Translations under genes and position numbers: made by a program | Assembly: GCA_003153875.1 (NCBI GenBank) | Contig: PMBY01000210.1 | Location: forward strand, 1-10,644 | Reading direction: 5' to 3' | Length of the DNA: 10,644 nucleotides | DNA from: Myxococcales bacterium | Lineage (GTDB): Bacteria; Myxococcota; Polyangia; Fen-1088 | Shown here: piece by piece, positions 1 through 7,455 of the stretch | How the letters are laid out: each line of letters starts with the position of its first letter | Numbering within the stretch: position 1 is the first letter of the stretch | The notes under the pieces: generated by a model | Seen by the model: only the letters and a program-made list of their open reading frames with translations | Told to the model about the DNA's origin: nothing | Database searches by the model: none

Positions 1-799
1 AATGGCCGGTTACGTTACCAGTAGCTTTAAGATCTTGGGGGACAGCGACTTCCTTGCCTTTTTCCGCGCCGGTTACTCCGTCGACCGCGACGATGAACGA
101 GTCGGTTTGCGTTGTCGACGCGCTCAGTACTTTTCCATCCCCGAAGATCATGCCGTTGCCGCCTCTGAGCATGAGTTCGGCTTTACCGTCGCTGTCGATG
201 TCATACACGGTTTCATCGTCGGCATGCCCACAGCTAATGGTGTCCGGACCGGATCGTGAAAGGTCCGTATTCGTGCTGTTGGGGCCCATGTCGACCCGCC
301 ACATGAAGGTACCGTCTCTTTTGTATGCATCGACATACTGGGATGCGTTTGCCTGGAATCGGTCCACGATGTATTCGTATTCGCCATCCCCATCCAGATC
401 GCCGACATAGGCAAGATGGATCTTCCTGCCGGCTGCGGCTTGGAGCGGGATTTCAAGGTAGCCATTTGGCAGAGCCATCGCTTTGGTCCCAGTCGTTTCC
501 TCGACGCCCCCGACCACGGCTTTCAGGGTGTAGTCACTGCCGGTGCCGGTATCCTGATAGTTGGTTGAGTTGGTTATCGGCGCGGCATTGAGTTTCGCCG
601 TGCCCTTGTACACATTGAAGGCGACATCGGTGCCCTGTTCTGTGCCGTAGAGCCGCCACGACAGAAGGGTCCCGGTTCCTCCCCCAACCGCCACAAACCC
701 CCGGCCGAGTCTCTCCATGATTCGCTGGCCGTTGGCAGGCACTGCCATGAGGCTAAGGACCAGGCAAATGCAGAACGAACAGCCTTTGTATCTCATCAT
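1..799 (-). CDS. Secreted rhamnogalacturonan lyase-like protein (PL11 type), C-terminus cut by window edge
   Basis: An uninterrupted frame of 266 codons runs from ATG 799 off the left edge. Residues 1-24 look like a signal peptide (MMRYKGCSFC, then a hydrophobic stretch ending VPANG), so the protein is probably exported. The mature start matches the beta-sandwich domain of PL11 rhamnogalacturonan endolyases: RIMERLGRGFVAV (27-39), LLSWRLYGTE (45-54), FNVYKG, ITNSTNYQD. The propeller then begins with YVGDLDGDGEYEYIVDR (131-147), a calcium-type acidic loop. Known PL11 enzymes cleave the rhamnogalacturonan I backbone of pectin by beta-elimination. The segment that usually reads GAHYTQ before the next Asp-rich strand is here CGHADDETVYDIDSDGKAE (190-208), so this is a divergent member and its substrate is uncertain. 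Family members are usually around 600 residues or more, so most of the propeller is missing. G+C is lower than in the neighbours. A second ATG at 796 is 7 nt from the SD and may be the true start. Confidence 0.85.
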   Translation of the reverse strand, partial: MMRYKGCSFCICLVLSLMAVPANGQRIMERLGRGFVAVGGGTGTLLSWRLYGTEQGTDVAFNVYKGTAKLNAAPITNSTNYQDTGTGSDYTLKAVVGGVEETTGTKAMALPNGYLEIPLQAAAGRKIHLAYVGDLDGDGEYEYIVDRFQANASQYVDAYKRDGTFMWRVDMGPNSTNTDLSRSGPDTISCGHADDETVYDIDSDGKAELMLRGGNGMIFGDGKVLSASTTQTDSFIVAVDGVTGAEKGKEVAVPQDLKATGNVTGH

Positions 800-803
800 G
801 TCG

Positions 804-810
804 CTCCTTT
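804..810 (-). promoter_or_regulatory. Ribosome binding site of the PL11-like gene
   Basis: AAAGGAG lies 4 nt before ATG 799 and 7 nt before the adjacent ATG 796. The spacing favours 796, making the protein one residue shorter. This is one of only three clear Shine-Dalgarno sequences in the window. Confidence 0.7.
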
Positions 811-901
811 CAGACTACAGGGTCGTCGGGCTGGCTTCCCCGCTCCGGCTGCTTCCCGGGAGGGGTCACGAGCGAACGCACACTGTTTGGGAACACGTCT
901 A

Positions 902-934
902 CTAAAAGGGGGAAGAGACCCACCAAGACGGGTC
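902..934 (-). terminator. Possible intrinsic terminator between the barrel gene and the PL11-like gene
   Basis: Read on the minus strand, a GACCC/GGGTC stem (extendable by one G-U pair, loop about six bases) is followed by TCTTCCCCCTTTT. The stem is short and the T run is interrupted by C residues, so the signal is moderate. It lies about 230 nt after the barrel-gene stop and about 100 nt before the PL11-like start, where it would separate the two transcripts. Confidence 0.35.
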
Positions 935-941
935 ATCGCAA

Positions 942-1022
942 TCTCGAATCAGAACACCCGAAGCATGGGGCCTAGCTCAGCCGTACGCGGCACGCCTGTC
1001 GGAGTCAGCCCCCGATTCGAGA
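942..1022. repeat. 9-bp inverted repeat enclosing a foldable 63-nt segment
   Basis: TCTCGAATC (942-950) and GATTCGAGA (1014-1022) are exact inverted copies. Inside them GGGGC (967-971) can pair with GCCCC (1008-1012), and GCCG-TACG-CGGC (980-991) forms a small hairpin. It lies in the 361-nt gene-free stretch 800-1160, which otherwise holds the possible terminator at 902-934, the hairpin at 1042-1059 and the PL11-gene leader. The leader also contains two similar direct motifs, GGGAAGCAGCC and GGGAAGCCAGCC on the minus strand, without known function. I recognise no RNA family here. Confidence 0.45.
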
Positions 1023-1041
1023 GAGCAAGGACTTCATGTTT

Positions 1042-1059
1042 CTCTTCGACCGCGAAGAG
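1042..1059. repeat. Hairpin downstream of the beta-barrel gene
   Basis: CTCTTCG and CGAAGAG form a perfect 7-bp stem around a 4-nt loop, about 100 nt past the stop of the barrel gene. No T tract follows on either strand, so it is at best a 3'-end stabiliser or pause site, not a classical terminator. Confidence 0.4.
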
Positions 1060-1160
1060 GGTGGCCCGTCGAGCTGCCCTCTGTCGTGGATTTCCGCTAT
1101 CATCTCGCGGGGATACGTTCGGGGGGTAGGTGCCAGGGTTTTCGTGAGCGCCGGAAGAAG

Positions 1161-1922
1161 CTACAGAGCCAAGCGCAGTGATAGCCCGACCGACCAGACC
1201 CCGTAATTCTTGGCCGCTGTCACGCGCACGCGGCTGTCGGCATCGCTGCACAGGCTGACGCCGACGGCCTGATTAGGACTGGTGGTCATGCACCCGACCA
1301 CAGGAACCACGATCTCGTACTGGAATGACGGCCCGACGGCCAAGAAGGGCAACACTCGGTAATCGATTCCCAGCCCCAGGGGGATTCCGACCCCGTGGTG
1401 GGTCAGGCTGATGGGCACGGAGATGGTGCCCAGGTCGGTCACCGTGATGGGCTGGTCGTAGGTCTGCTTGTCGTAGACATAGGTGGCCCCCACCGATGCC
1501 CAGGGATCGAGTTTGGTCAGCCTACCAACCAGGGGAAGATAGCCGCGGCCATAGAAGCCGACTTGCAGCGCGGAACGGCTGATGCCCGAGACATCCTGGA
1601 TTCCCGATGACGACACCGCGCTCTTCCGCCACCCGCCAGTCAGGCCGAAGCTGACGAAGGGCAACGGCCGATAGCCGACAGCCCCGTCAAGCACGAAGCC
1701 CCCACCGTACGGCCGGGCCGTGCCCGCCCAGATCGAGCCTACGGTGCCAGGTGCCATCTGCACGACGCCGGTCGGTTCGTACAGCACCGGCGACTTGTCA
1801 CCTGCCGAGCCATAGCCGGGGCGAAGCACCACCTCCAGGCCAACCCCCGCACGCGCTGGCGCCGGGCCAACCATCACCGCAATCGCTGCCGTCGCGAACC
1901 AAAACAGCCGACCAGATCGCAT
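1161..1922 (-). CDS. Small outer-membrane beta-barrel protein, function unknown
   Basis: The protein has 253 residues. Residues 1-25 form a clean signal peptide (MRSGRLFWFATAAIAVMVG, cleavage expected after ARA25). The rest alternates amphipathic strands with glycine/tyrosine-rich turns: AVGYRPLPFVSFGLTGGW, GFYGRGYLPLVG, PWASVGATYVYD, HHGVGIPLGLGIDYRVLPF, VGPSFQYEIVVPV, and a last strand VWSVGLSLRLAL. This is the pattern of an eight-to-ten-strand outer-membrane barrel of the OmpA/OmpW-like size class. It ends in Leu rather than the usual terminal Phe. The only two cysteines (GCMTTS and SLCSD) fall in one predicted loop and could form a disulfide. A strong SD, AAGGAGG (1930-1936), sits 7 nt before the ATG, so the start is secure. 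No enzyme motif is visible. The role (porin, envelope structure or adhesion) cannot be told from sequence. Confidence 0.8.
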   Translation of the reverse strand: MRSGRLFWFATAAIAVMVGPAPARAGVGLEVVLRPGYGSAGDKSPVLYEPTGVVQMAPGTVGSIWAGTARPYGGGFVLDGAVGYRPLPFVSFGLTGGWRKSAVSSSGIQDVSGISRSALQVGFYGRGYLPLVGRLTKLDPWASVGATYVYDKQTYDQPITVTDLGTISVPISLTHHGVGIPLGLGIDYRVLPFLAVGPSFQYEIVVPVVGCMTTSPNQAVGVSLCSDADSRVRVTAAKNYGVWSVGLSLRLAL

Positions 1923-2015
1923 CGAGGAACCTCCTTGGTATCAAAGAAGCGTTGCCGCGATTCGCACAATGACCGCTTCTAGCCCGCGTGGCCGCGACAA
2001 TCAATCCAAACCCCT

Positions 2016-2054
2016 GGCACCAACCTGCGGCACCAACCTGCGCCACAACCTGAG
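2016..2054. repeat. 13-bp tandem repeat upstream of the barrel gene
   Basis: GGCACCAACCTGC occurs twice head to tail (2016-2028 and 2029-2041), followed by a degenerate third copy, GCCACAACCTGAG (2042-2054). The array lies about 95-130 bp upstream of the barrel-gene start, where an activator could bind. A regulatory role is inferred only from spacing. Confidence 0.5.
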
Positions 2055-2116
2055 GGCATATTGGCGAGGACGGGCAGGTACCCTATGGAGGGGCGGGCGG
2101 CGCGTGGGTTATCCTG

Positions 2117-2132
2117 TCCCCGCATGCGGGGG
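2117..2132 (-). terminator. GC-rich palindromic hairpin just after vapC
   Basis: CCCCGCATGCGGGG (2118-2131) is a perfect palindrome that can fold as a 5-bp stem with a CATG loop. It begins only five bases past the vapC stop codon (2137-2139). There is no T tract, so it could end or stabilise the vapBC transcript but is not a canonical terminator. Confidence 0.35.
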
Positions 2133-2136
2133 CGGC

Positions 2137-2523
2137 CTACTTCGCATCGAAGTCCGCGGGAGCCGCGATGACCCCTAGGCGCGCCGCGACCCTGGCCAAC
2201 CGCTTGTCCCCAGTCCAAATCACATGTCGGCCGGCCATTGCGGCCGCCAGCAGATGGGCGTCGATCCACCCGATGCCCGATGCGCAAAGCTTGCATGTCT
2301 CGATGAGCGCGAAGACCTCATCATCGCCAATGACTGGCGCGCGAGGAAGCTGCGCGAGCAGGCGGAGGATCTCGTCCCGCCTCGCGATACTGCCAAGCGC
2401 GATCTCGCCCCGCACCGCCGGGTGGCAAACGACCCGGTTCGCTGCCAGCAGCGCCCGGAGAGCCAGGGAAGATGCCTTTCCGGCCAGGAAATCGATCCAG
2501 ACCGTCGTATCGGCGAGAATCAC
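2137..2523 (-). CDS. vapC: VapC-type toxin, PIN-domain ribonuclease
   Basis: The protein has 128 residues, a normal VapC length. The PIN fold is complete and the four acidic residues expected for Mg2+-dependent RNA cleavage are present: D5 in ILADTTVWIDF, E40 in VRGEIALG, D89 in GIGWIDAHLLAAA, and D106 in WTGDKRLARVA. VapC toxins cleave tRNA or rRNA and are neutralised by VapB. The start is taken as GTG 2523, which overlaps the vapB stop in a GTGA junction; no SD is seen, which fits translational coupling. A longer reading of the frame up to 2724 exists but would be antisense-free overlap with vapB coding sequence and adds no PIN homology. Nothing looks broken, so this is probably a functional toxin. 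Confidence 0.88.
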   Translation of the reverse strand: MILADTTVWIDFLAGKASSLALRALLAANRVVCHPAVRGEIALGSIARRDEILRLLAQLPRAPVIGDDEVFALIETCKLCASGIGWIDAHLLAAAMAGRHVIWTGDKRLARVAARLGVIAAPADFDAK

Positions 2524-2720
2524 GACCGTCGATCCGGGCGACGCCGGGCCGGCGCCTTGGCGACGGGATCTGAGCCGTAGAGCGCCGCCAGCCGCTCGCG
2601 TGCGGCCTTGGCCAAGAGTTCGCGCAGGCCCATCTCGATGGCGGCGGTCTTCGTGGGCGCGTGTGTCGCACGCATGGCGCTGGCGACCAGATCGTCGTCG
2701 ATGTTCAGAGTCGTCCGCAT
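2520..2720 (-). CDS. vapB: VapB-type antitoxin
   Basis: The protein has 66 residues. It starts MRTTLNIDDDLVASAMRAT, typical of the VapB antitoxin family that pairs with PIN toxins: a short beta strand for ribbon-helix-helix DNA binding, then helices (TKTAAIEMGLRELLAKAA). The C-terminal part, ending in an Arg/Pro-rich tail (KAPARRRPDRRS), would wrap the toxin. It sits immediately before vapC with a 4-nt overlap, the usual antitoxin-first order. No SD precedes the ATG. A promoter-like sequence ends only seven bases upstream, so the mRNA may be leaderless or nearly so. VapB proteins normally repress their own operon together with VapC. Confidence 0.85.
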   Translation of the reverse strand: MRTTLNIDDDLVASAMRATHAPTKTAAIEMGLRELLAKAARERLAALYGSDPVAKAPARRRPDRRS

Positions 2721-2755
2721 GCATATGATCGTACCTATCCCGTCTGCATATGCAA
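2720..2755 (-). promoter_or_regulatory. Predicted vapBC promoter with paired CATATG operator half-sites
   Basis: On the minus strand, TTGCAT (2755-2750) and TACGAT (2733-2728) are separated by 16 nt and resemble a sigma-70 promoter. TGCATATG occurs at 2720-2727 and again at 2745-2752. Its CATATG core is self-complementary, so the pair can serve as a symmetric operator overlapping the -35 element and the start site. This matches the known autoregulation of VapBC complexes, but the assignment is inferred. Confidence 0.45.
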
Positions 2756-2766
2756 GTCGCAAGTTA

Positions 2767-2976
2767 TCATCCGCGCGTATGCCGTGCGCGTTGTCGGGAA
2801 CGAAGCGAAGCGGTCGTGGCATGCCCGGTTTTCGGCAAATGGGGTTCCCGGCCCAAGAGTCCACCGATCTCGCTGCCCAGTCCGCACTGATCCCAGAATT
2901 CGCCCCCCAATACAGCCACAGCCACATCGCTGTCAGCACGCCCCGCCTCGCGAACCACCGATCCGAACAGCGCCAC
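2767..2976 (-). pseudogene. Decayed MNT-type nucleotidyltransferase fragment
   Basis: A 69-codon frame opening with GTG reads VALFGSVVREAGRADSDVAV, the N-terminal active-site strand-loop of minimal nucleotidyltransferases, the family of MNT antitoxins paired with HEPN toxins. The GS pair (5-6) and first catalytic Asp (D17) are present, but the second Asp of the D-x-D motif is Ala19 (SDVAV instead of SDVDV). The helix that normally precedes this segment is missing, because an in-frame TAG lies at 3007-3009. After about residue 45 (GLLGRE) the similarity fades into a basic tail. Intact MNT domains run about 95-110 residues. I therefore read it as a truncated, catalytically dead remnant. No HEPN partner is visible; the neighbour is vapBC. 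Confidence 0.55.
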
Positions 2977-3026
2977 CAGGCGTACGCCCGCACGACCCGC
3001 GACCCGCTAGCCGCGGCCCGGCTTGC

Positions 3027-4678
<1,652 letters not shown>

Positions 4679-4691
<13 letters not shown>

Positions 4692-4807
4692 GAGAACGCC
4701 GCTGAGAACACAGGGGGGAGAGGGGAGTGCACAGAGGGAAGACTGAGAGCGAGACTTTTCAGCTCGCGGGGCTTCAGTCCGCTAGGGTTACCGGTCACGT
4801 CACGCAT
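4679..4807 (-). CDS. Possible 42-codon leader ORF made from a duplicated hflX 5' end
   Basis: Read from ATG 4807, the first 19 residues ([19 protein letters not shown]) mirror the HflX N-terminus ([19 protein letters not shown]). The rest ([23 protein letters not shown]) has no recognisable fold. Its stop codon lies 13 nt inside hflX, so ribosomes finishing it would be next to the hflX ATG, which lacks an SD. It has no SD of its own, and the frame stays open for 21 codons upstream of ATG 4807. It may be a translated leader or simply a decaying partial duplicate. Confidence 0.3.
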
Positions 4808-4910
4808 GAGATCCGGTTGAGAACACCCGCAGTGCCGAAGACCGGCTCGCGGTCCTGTCGGTCCACACACACGCCTCTGTGTCCTCCCCTCTCACCTCTG
4901 TGTTCTCGGC
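4701..4910. repeat. About 41-bp imperfect inverted repeat around the duplicated hflX start
   Basis: Plus-strand 4701-4741 and the reverse complement of 4870-4910 share GC(T/C)GAGAACACAG and GAGAGGGGAG, with three mismatches in the first 27 bp, then CACAGAGG further in. The arms enclose about 128 bp containing copy 2 of the direct repeat. The motif GAGAACAC occurs a third time at 4819-4826. A transcript could form a long stem here. No transposase or target-site duplication is evident. Confidence 0.65.
4751..4826 (-). repeat. Direct repeat, copy 2: diverged duplicate of the hflX start
   Basis: This is the second copy of the repeat at 4635-4711. Five of the twelve base differences in the 57-bp coding part are synonymous third-position changes (for example ACG/ACC, GGG/GGT, GGC/GGA), while the reading frame is kept. 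This is an old duplication or a sequence that stayed under coding constraint for some time. Confidence 0.8.
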
Positions 4911-4957
4911 AGTACGTGGCTATCGAGCTGAACCCATCCAACGACGCTACGGCCTCA

Positions 4958-7378
4958 CTATCCCTCTTCCGAAGGGCGCGCCGGGGATGCTGCCGCCACC
5001 GGCGCGGCCGCGCCCCGATCGTCAAGCAGTGTCAGCGCCACAGCCAGGGCCCGCTTTGCCTTGTCCACGATTTTGTCGTCGTTGCGCAGTTTCTGGTAGG
5101 CGCGCAGGATTTGGTCCTCGAAATCAGCCAGCTTGGTCTCCAGCTCGACGACGCGATCACGTGCCTGGGCCAGCTTGACCTCGCGGTCGCGCAGGTCAGC
5201 GCGTGCGGTGTCCAGTTCACCCTCGATGCGCAACACGCGCCGGCTGAGCTCGCCCAGTTCCTGGCCACGGGCCGCCAGCTCGCCCTCGGCCCGCGCCGCT
5301 CGCGCCGAAGTCTGATCCAATTCCGAACGATGGCGCTCGGCCATCTCGGTCTTCTCGTCGAGGTGCCGACGATCCATCTCGGCCACCGCGTTGTGGTGCT
5401 CCTCATCGCGCGCCTGCAGTTCGCCGCGGCGCCGTTCGTCGGCCCCCGTCAGCTCGGTCGCCTGGCGCGCGGCCGCTTCTTCTATGTCGCGCTGGCGCTT
5501 TGCTTCCGTGGCAGCCAACTCGTCTTCAGAGCGGCGGCGCAGGGCCTGGATCTCATTCTTGTGGTCGCGTTCTTTGGCCTCCAAAGCCGCTTCATGGGCC
5601 TGGCGCTCGGCCGCAAGCTGGGCTGACGCCTCTTCCTTGAGCGCGGCGACAGCCTTTTCCTGCTCGCGCCGCATCCGCGTCAGCTCGACGTCGTGACGGT
5701 CTTCCATGGCCGCGGTGTCGTCCGCCGCGCGGCGCTGCTGAGCCTCCAGCTCCGTGGCATGGTCCATCTCCACGCGCGCCTTTTCCGTCCGTACCTGCTC
5801 CTCGCGGGCTGCCTCGGCGGCTTGCCGCTCGTTGCCGAGCTGGGCGAGCTCAGCCCGATGAACCTGCTCCATGTCCGCGACGTGGTTCTCCAGATCCTGC
5901 CGGATCTTGTCGATCTCGGCACGCGACCGATCCTCGGCGGTCGCGAGCCGCTTGCGCAAGGATTCGATCTCGTCCTGTGCCTTGGCGAGCTCGATGTGGT
6001 TGTCGTCGAGTCGCACCTTGAGCGCGCGCTCGCGCTCGACGGCTCGATCCTTGTCCTGGCCCAGAGCGGTCACGCGCTCGCTGGCGTAGACCAGGCTCTT
6101 CTCCATGGCAAGCATCTTCTCCTCGAGGTCGCGACGCGCGCGCTCGTGCTCGCGAATGCGGTCCTTGTGGTCGAGCATCTGACGCTCTTTGGCGTCGAGC
6201 GCGTCCCGCAGGTCCAGCATATCCTTCTCTTTGCGGTTGATGGTCTCGCGCAGACCGAGCAGATCCCTTTCCTTGTGGAAAGGTTGCGCCTGCAGCCGCC
6301 CATTCAACTCTTCCAGTTCACTCTGCAAGCCGCGCTTGTCGTTCTCCAGTTCGTAGATGCGCTCCTGCAGTTCGGCGAGCACCCCCTCGGGGGCGGTGGC
6401 CGTCGCAAGGGTTTCTACCGATGTGGCGTTGACCGCGTCCGGCGAGGGTGGGGGGCCTGCCTCGTCGGCCGATTCGCGCAGCACGCCGGGCGGGATCTCG
6501 ATCTGCGCCTCGGGCACAACCGATTGTGGCGCGTCCTGGGCCGATTCTACCGGATGCGCTATTCCCGGCATCATGCCTATCATCCCTGCATCGCTAGACG
6601 CATCGCCCTCGGGGCTCGGCGACAACAGCTCGGCTACCAGACTGGACGGCGCCACAGAGGTGGCCGCATGTTCCCAGGAATCGGCCTTCTCCTCAGGGAC
6701 GTCAAGGCCCCCAGGCATAGGCCCGCTCACGGTGGGCTGCTCGTGGATCTCGAGGGCATCAAAAGCCGCCTGGGCTTCTTTGTCGAAGATGGCATCCAGG
6801 CTGCGTCCAATCGCGGACGAGTCGCTTGCCTCTGCCTCCATCTCCAGGACGGCTCCACGGACGGACGGAGAGGCCGGGACCGGGGCCGGCGGTGGGGTGG
6901 GAATGCGAGATTCGTCTACGATGTCATCCGCCTCGATGGCGATTTCCGAGGACAGCAGGTCGGAGCTCAGGAATATCTCGTCGACCGGGGCAGCGGCCGC
7001 CGCACCCAACCCGACCAGCTGATCCACCTTGCGACGAAGCTCTTCGACATCGAACGGCTTGAAGATGTACTCGTCGGCATGCAGCTTGAAAGTCTTGTGC
7101 TGCTCGAACTTGGCGGGCGCCTCGTCTGATGAGGTCAGGATGAGCGGAATGCCCTTCAGATCCGCGCTGCGCTTGAGCTTGTTGCAGATGGCATAACCCA
7201 CCTTCTTGGGCTCGACCGAGACGATGATGAGCGCAGGAAGGTTCTTGCGAGCCCAATCCAAGGCCTCGTCGTCGTTGGATATGTTCGTGATCTCGAAGCC
7301 ATAGGGCACCAGGGTTGCCGACAGCACTTGTAGGGCGGCCTGGTCATGCTCCACGCACATAAGCGTTCTCGTCGCCAT
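4958..7378 (-). CDS. FrzS/AglZ-like motility regulator: atypical receiver domain plus long coiled coil
   Basis: The protein has 806 residues. Residues 1-122 are a receiver fold closely resembling that of Myxococcus FrzS: MCVEHD at strand 1, VGYAICNKLKRSADLKGIP (60-78), LHADEYIFKPFD (99-110). The phospho-acceptor Asp is replaced by Ser54 (LIIVSVEPKK) and the acidic pair is reduced to E10/H11, so it is probably a pseudo-receiver read by protein contacts. K107 and the Thr82/Ser83 position remain. Residues 125-330 are Pro/Ala/acidic and probably disordered. From about 332 to 765 there is a near-continuous heptad-rich coiled coil with many Glu/Arg pairs, then DDKIVDKAKRALAVALTLLDD near the end. 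FrzS acts in type IV pilus motility at the cell poles and AglZ in gliding. Which one this corresponds to is not decidable, so no symbol is given. No SD precedes the ATG. Confidence 0.8.
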   Translation of the reverse strand: MATRTLMCVEHDQAALQVLSATLVPYGFEITNISNDDEALDWARKNLPALIIVSVEPKKVGYAICNKLKRSADLKGIPLILTSSDEAPAKFEQHKTFKLHADEYIFKPFDVEELRRKVDQLVGLGAAAAAPVDEIFLSSDLLSSEIAIEADDIVDESRIPTPPPAPVPASPSVRGAVLEMEAEASDSSAIGRSLDAIFDKEAQAAFDALEIHEQPTVSGPMPGGLDVPEEKADSWEHAATSVAPSSLVAELLSPSPEGDASSDAGMIGMMPGIAHPVESAQDAPQSVVPEAQIEIPPGVLRESADEAGPPPSPDAVNATSVETLATATAPEGVLAELQERIYELENDKRGLQSELEELNGRLQAQPFHKERDLLGLRETINRKEKDMLDLRDALDAKERQMLDHKDRIREHERARRDLEEKMLAMEKSLVYASERVTALGQDKDRAVERERALKVRLDDNHIELAKAQDEIESLRKRLATAEDRSRAEIDKIRQDLENHVADMEQVHRAELAQLGNERQAAEAAREEQVRTEKARVEMDHATELEAQQRRAADDTAAMEDRHDVELTRMRREQEKAVAALKEEASAQLAAERQAHEAALEAKERDHKNEIQALRRRSEDELAATEAKRQRDIEEAAARQATELTGADERRRGELQARDEEHHNAVAEMDRRHLDEKTEMAERHRSELDQTSARAARAEGELAARGQELGELSRRVLRIEGELDTARADLRDREVKLAQARDRVVELETKLADFEDQILRAYQKLRNDDKIVDKAKRALAVALTLLDDRGAAAPVAAASPARPSEEG

Positions 7379-7381
7379 TAG

Positions 7382-7392
7382 AACGTGACGTT
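7382..7392. promoter_or_regulatory. Short palindrome directly before the FrzS-like gene
   Basis: AACGT-G-ACGTT is an 11-bp inverted repeat ending four bases from the ATG at 7378. Its place over the translation start region is suited to a repressor site, but at this length it may be chance. The 77-nt gap 7379-7455 contains nothing else I can assign. Confidence 0.25.
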
Positions 7393-7455
7393 ACTACGGA
7401 TGGGCCTGCAGTACCAAACTAGACCATATGTGCGCCCACGCAGAGACGCGCCGAG

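Noticed and set aside
811..900. Possible riboswitch (cobalamin-like GGGAAGC motifs) in the leader of the lyase gene
   Set aside because: Only the short GGGAAGC words match; the conserved core elements of cobalamin and cyclic-di-GMP aptamers are not present.
965..1040. tRNA-like stretch beginning GGGGCCTAGCTCAG with a GATTCGA reminiscent of a T-loop
   Set aside because: The D-stem GCTC has no partner in place, there is no convincing anticodon arm, and the 3' acceptor strand is absent. The resemblance is superficial.
2015..2030. Sigma-54-like sequence TGGCAC-N5-TGC on the plus strand
   Set aside because: The -12 TTGC is CTGC, it is part of the tandem repeat, and it would direct transcription into the antisense strand of vapC where no gene exists.
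1798..2296. Several 70-105-codon frames around the barrel-gene start and vapC
   Set aside because: They overlap better supported genes in other frames and show no domain, signal or SD.
5693..7129. 478-codon open frame on the plus strand
   Set aside because: It is the antisense shadow of the Glu/Arg-rich coiled-coil gene; high G+C keeps it open, and the translation shows no domain.
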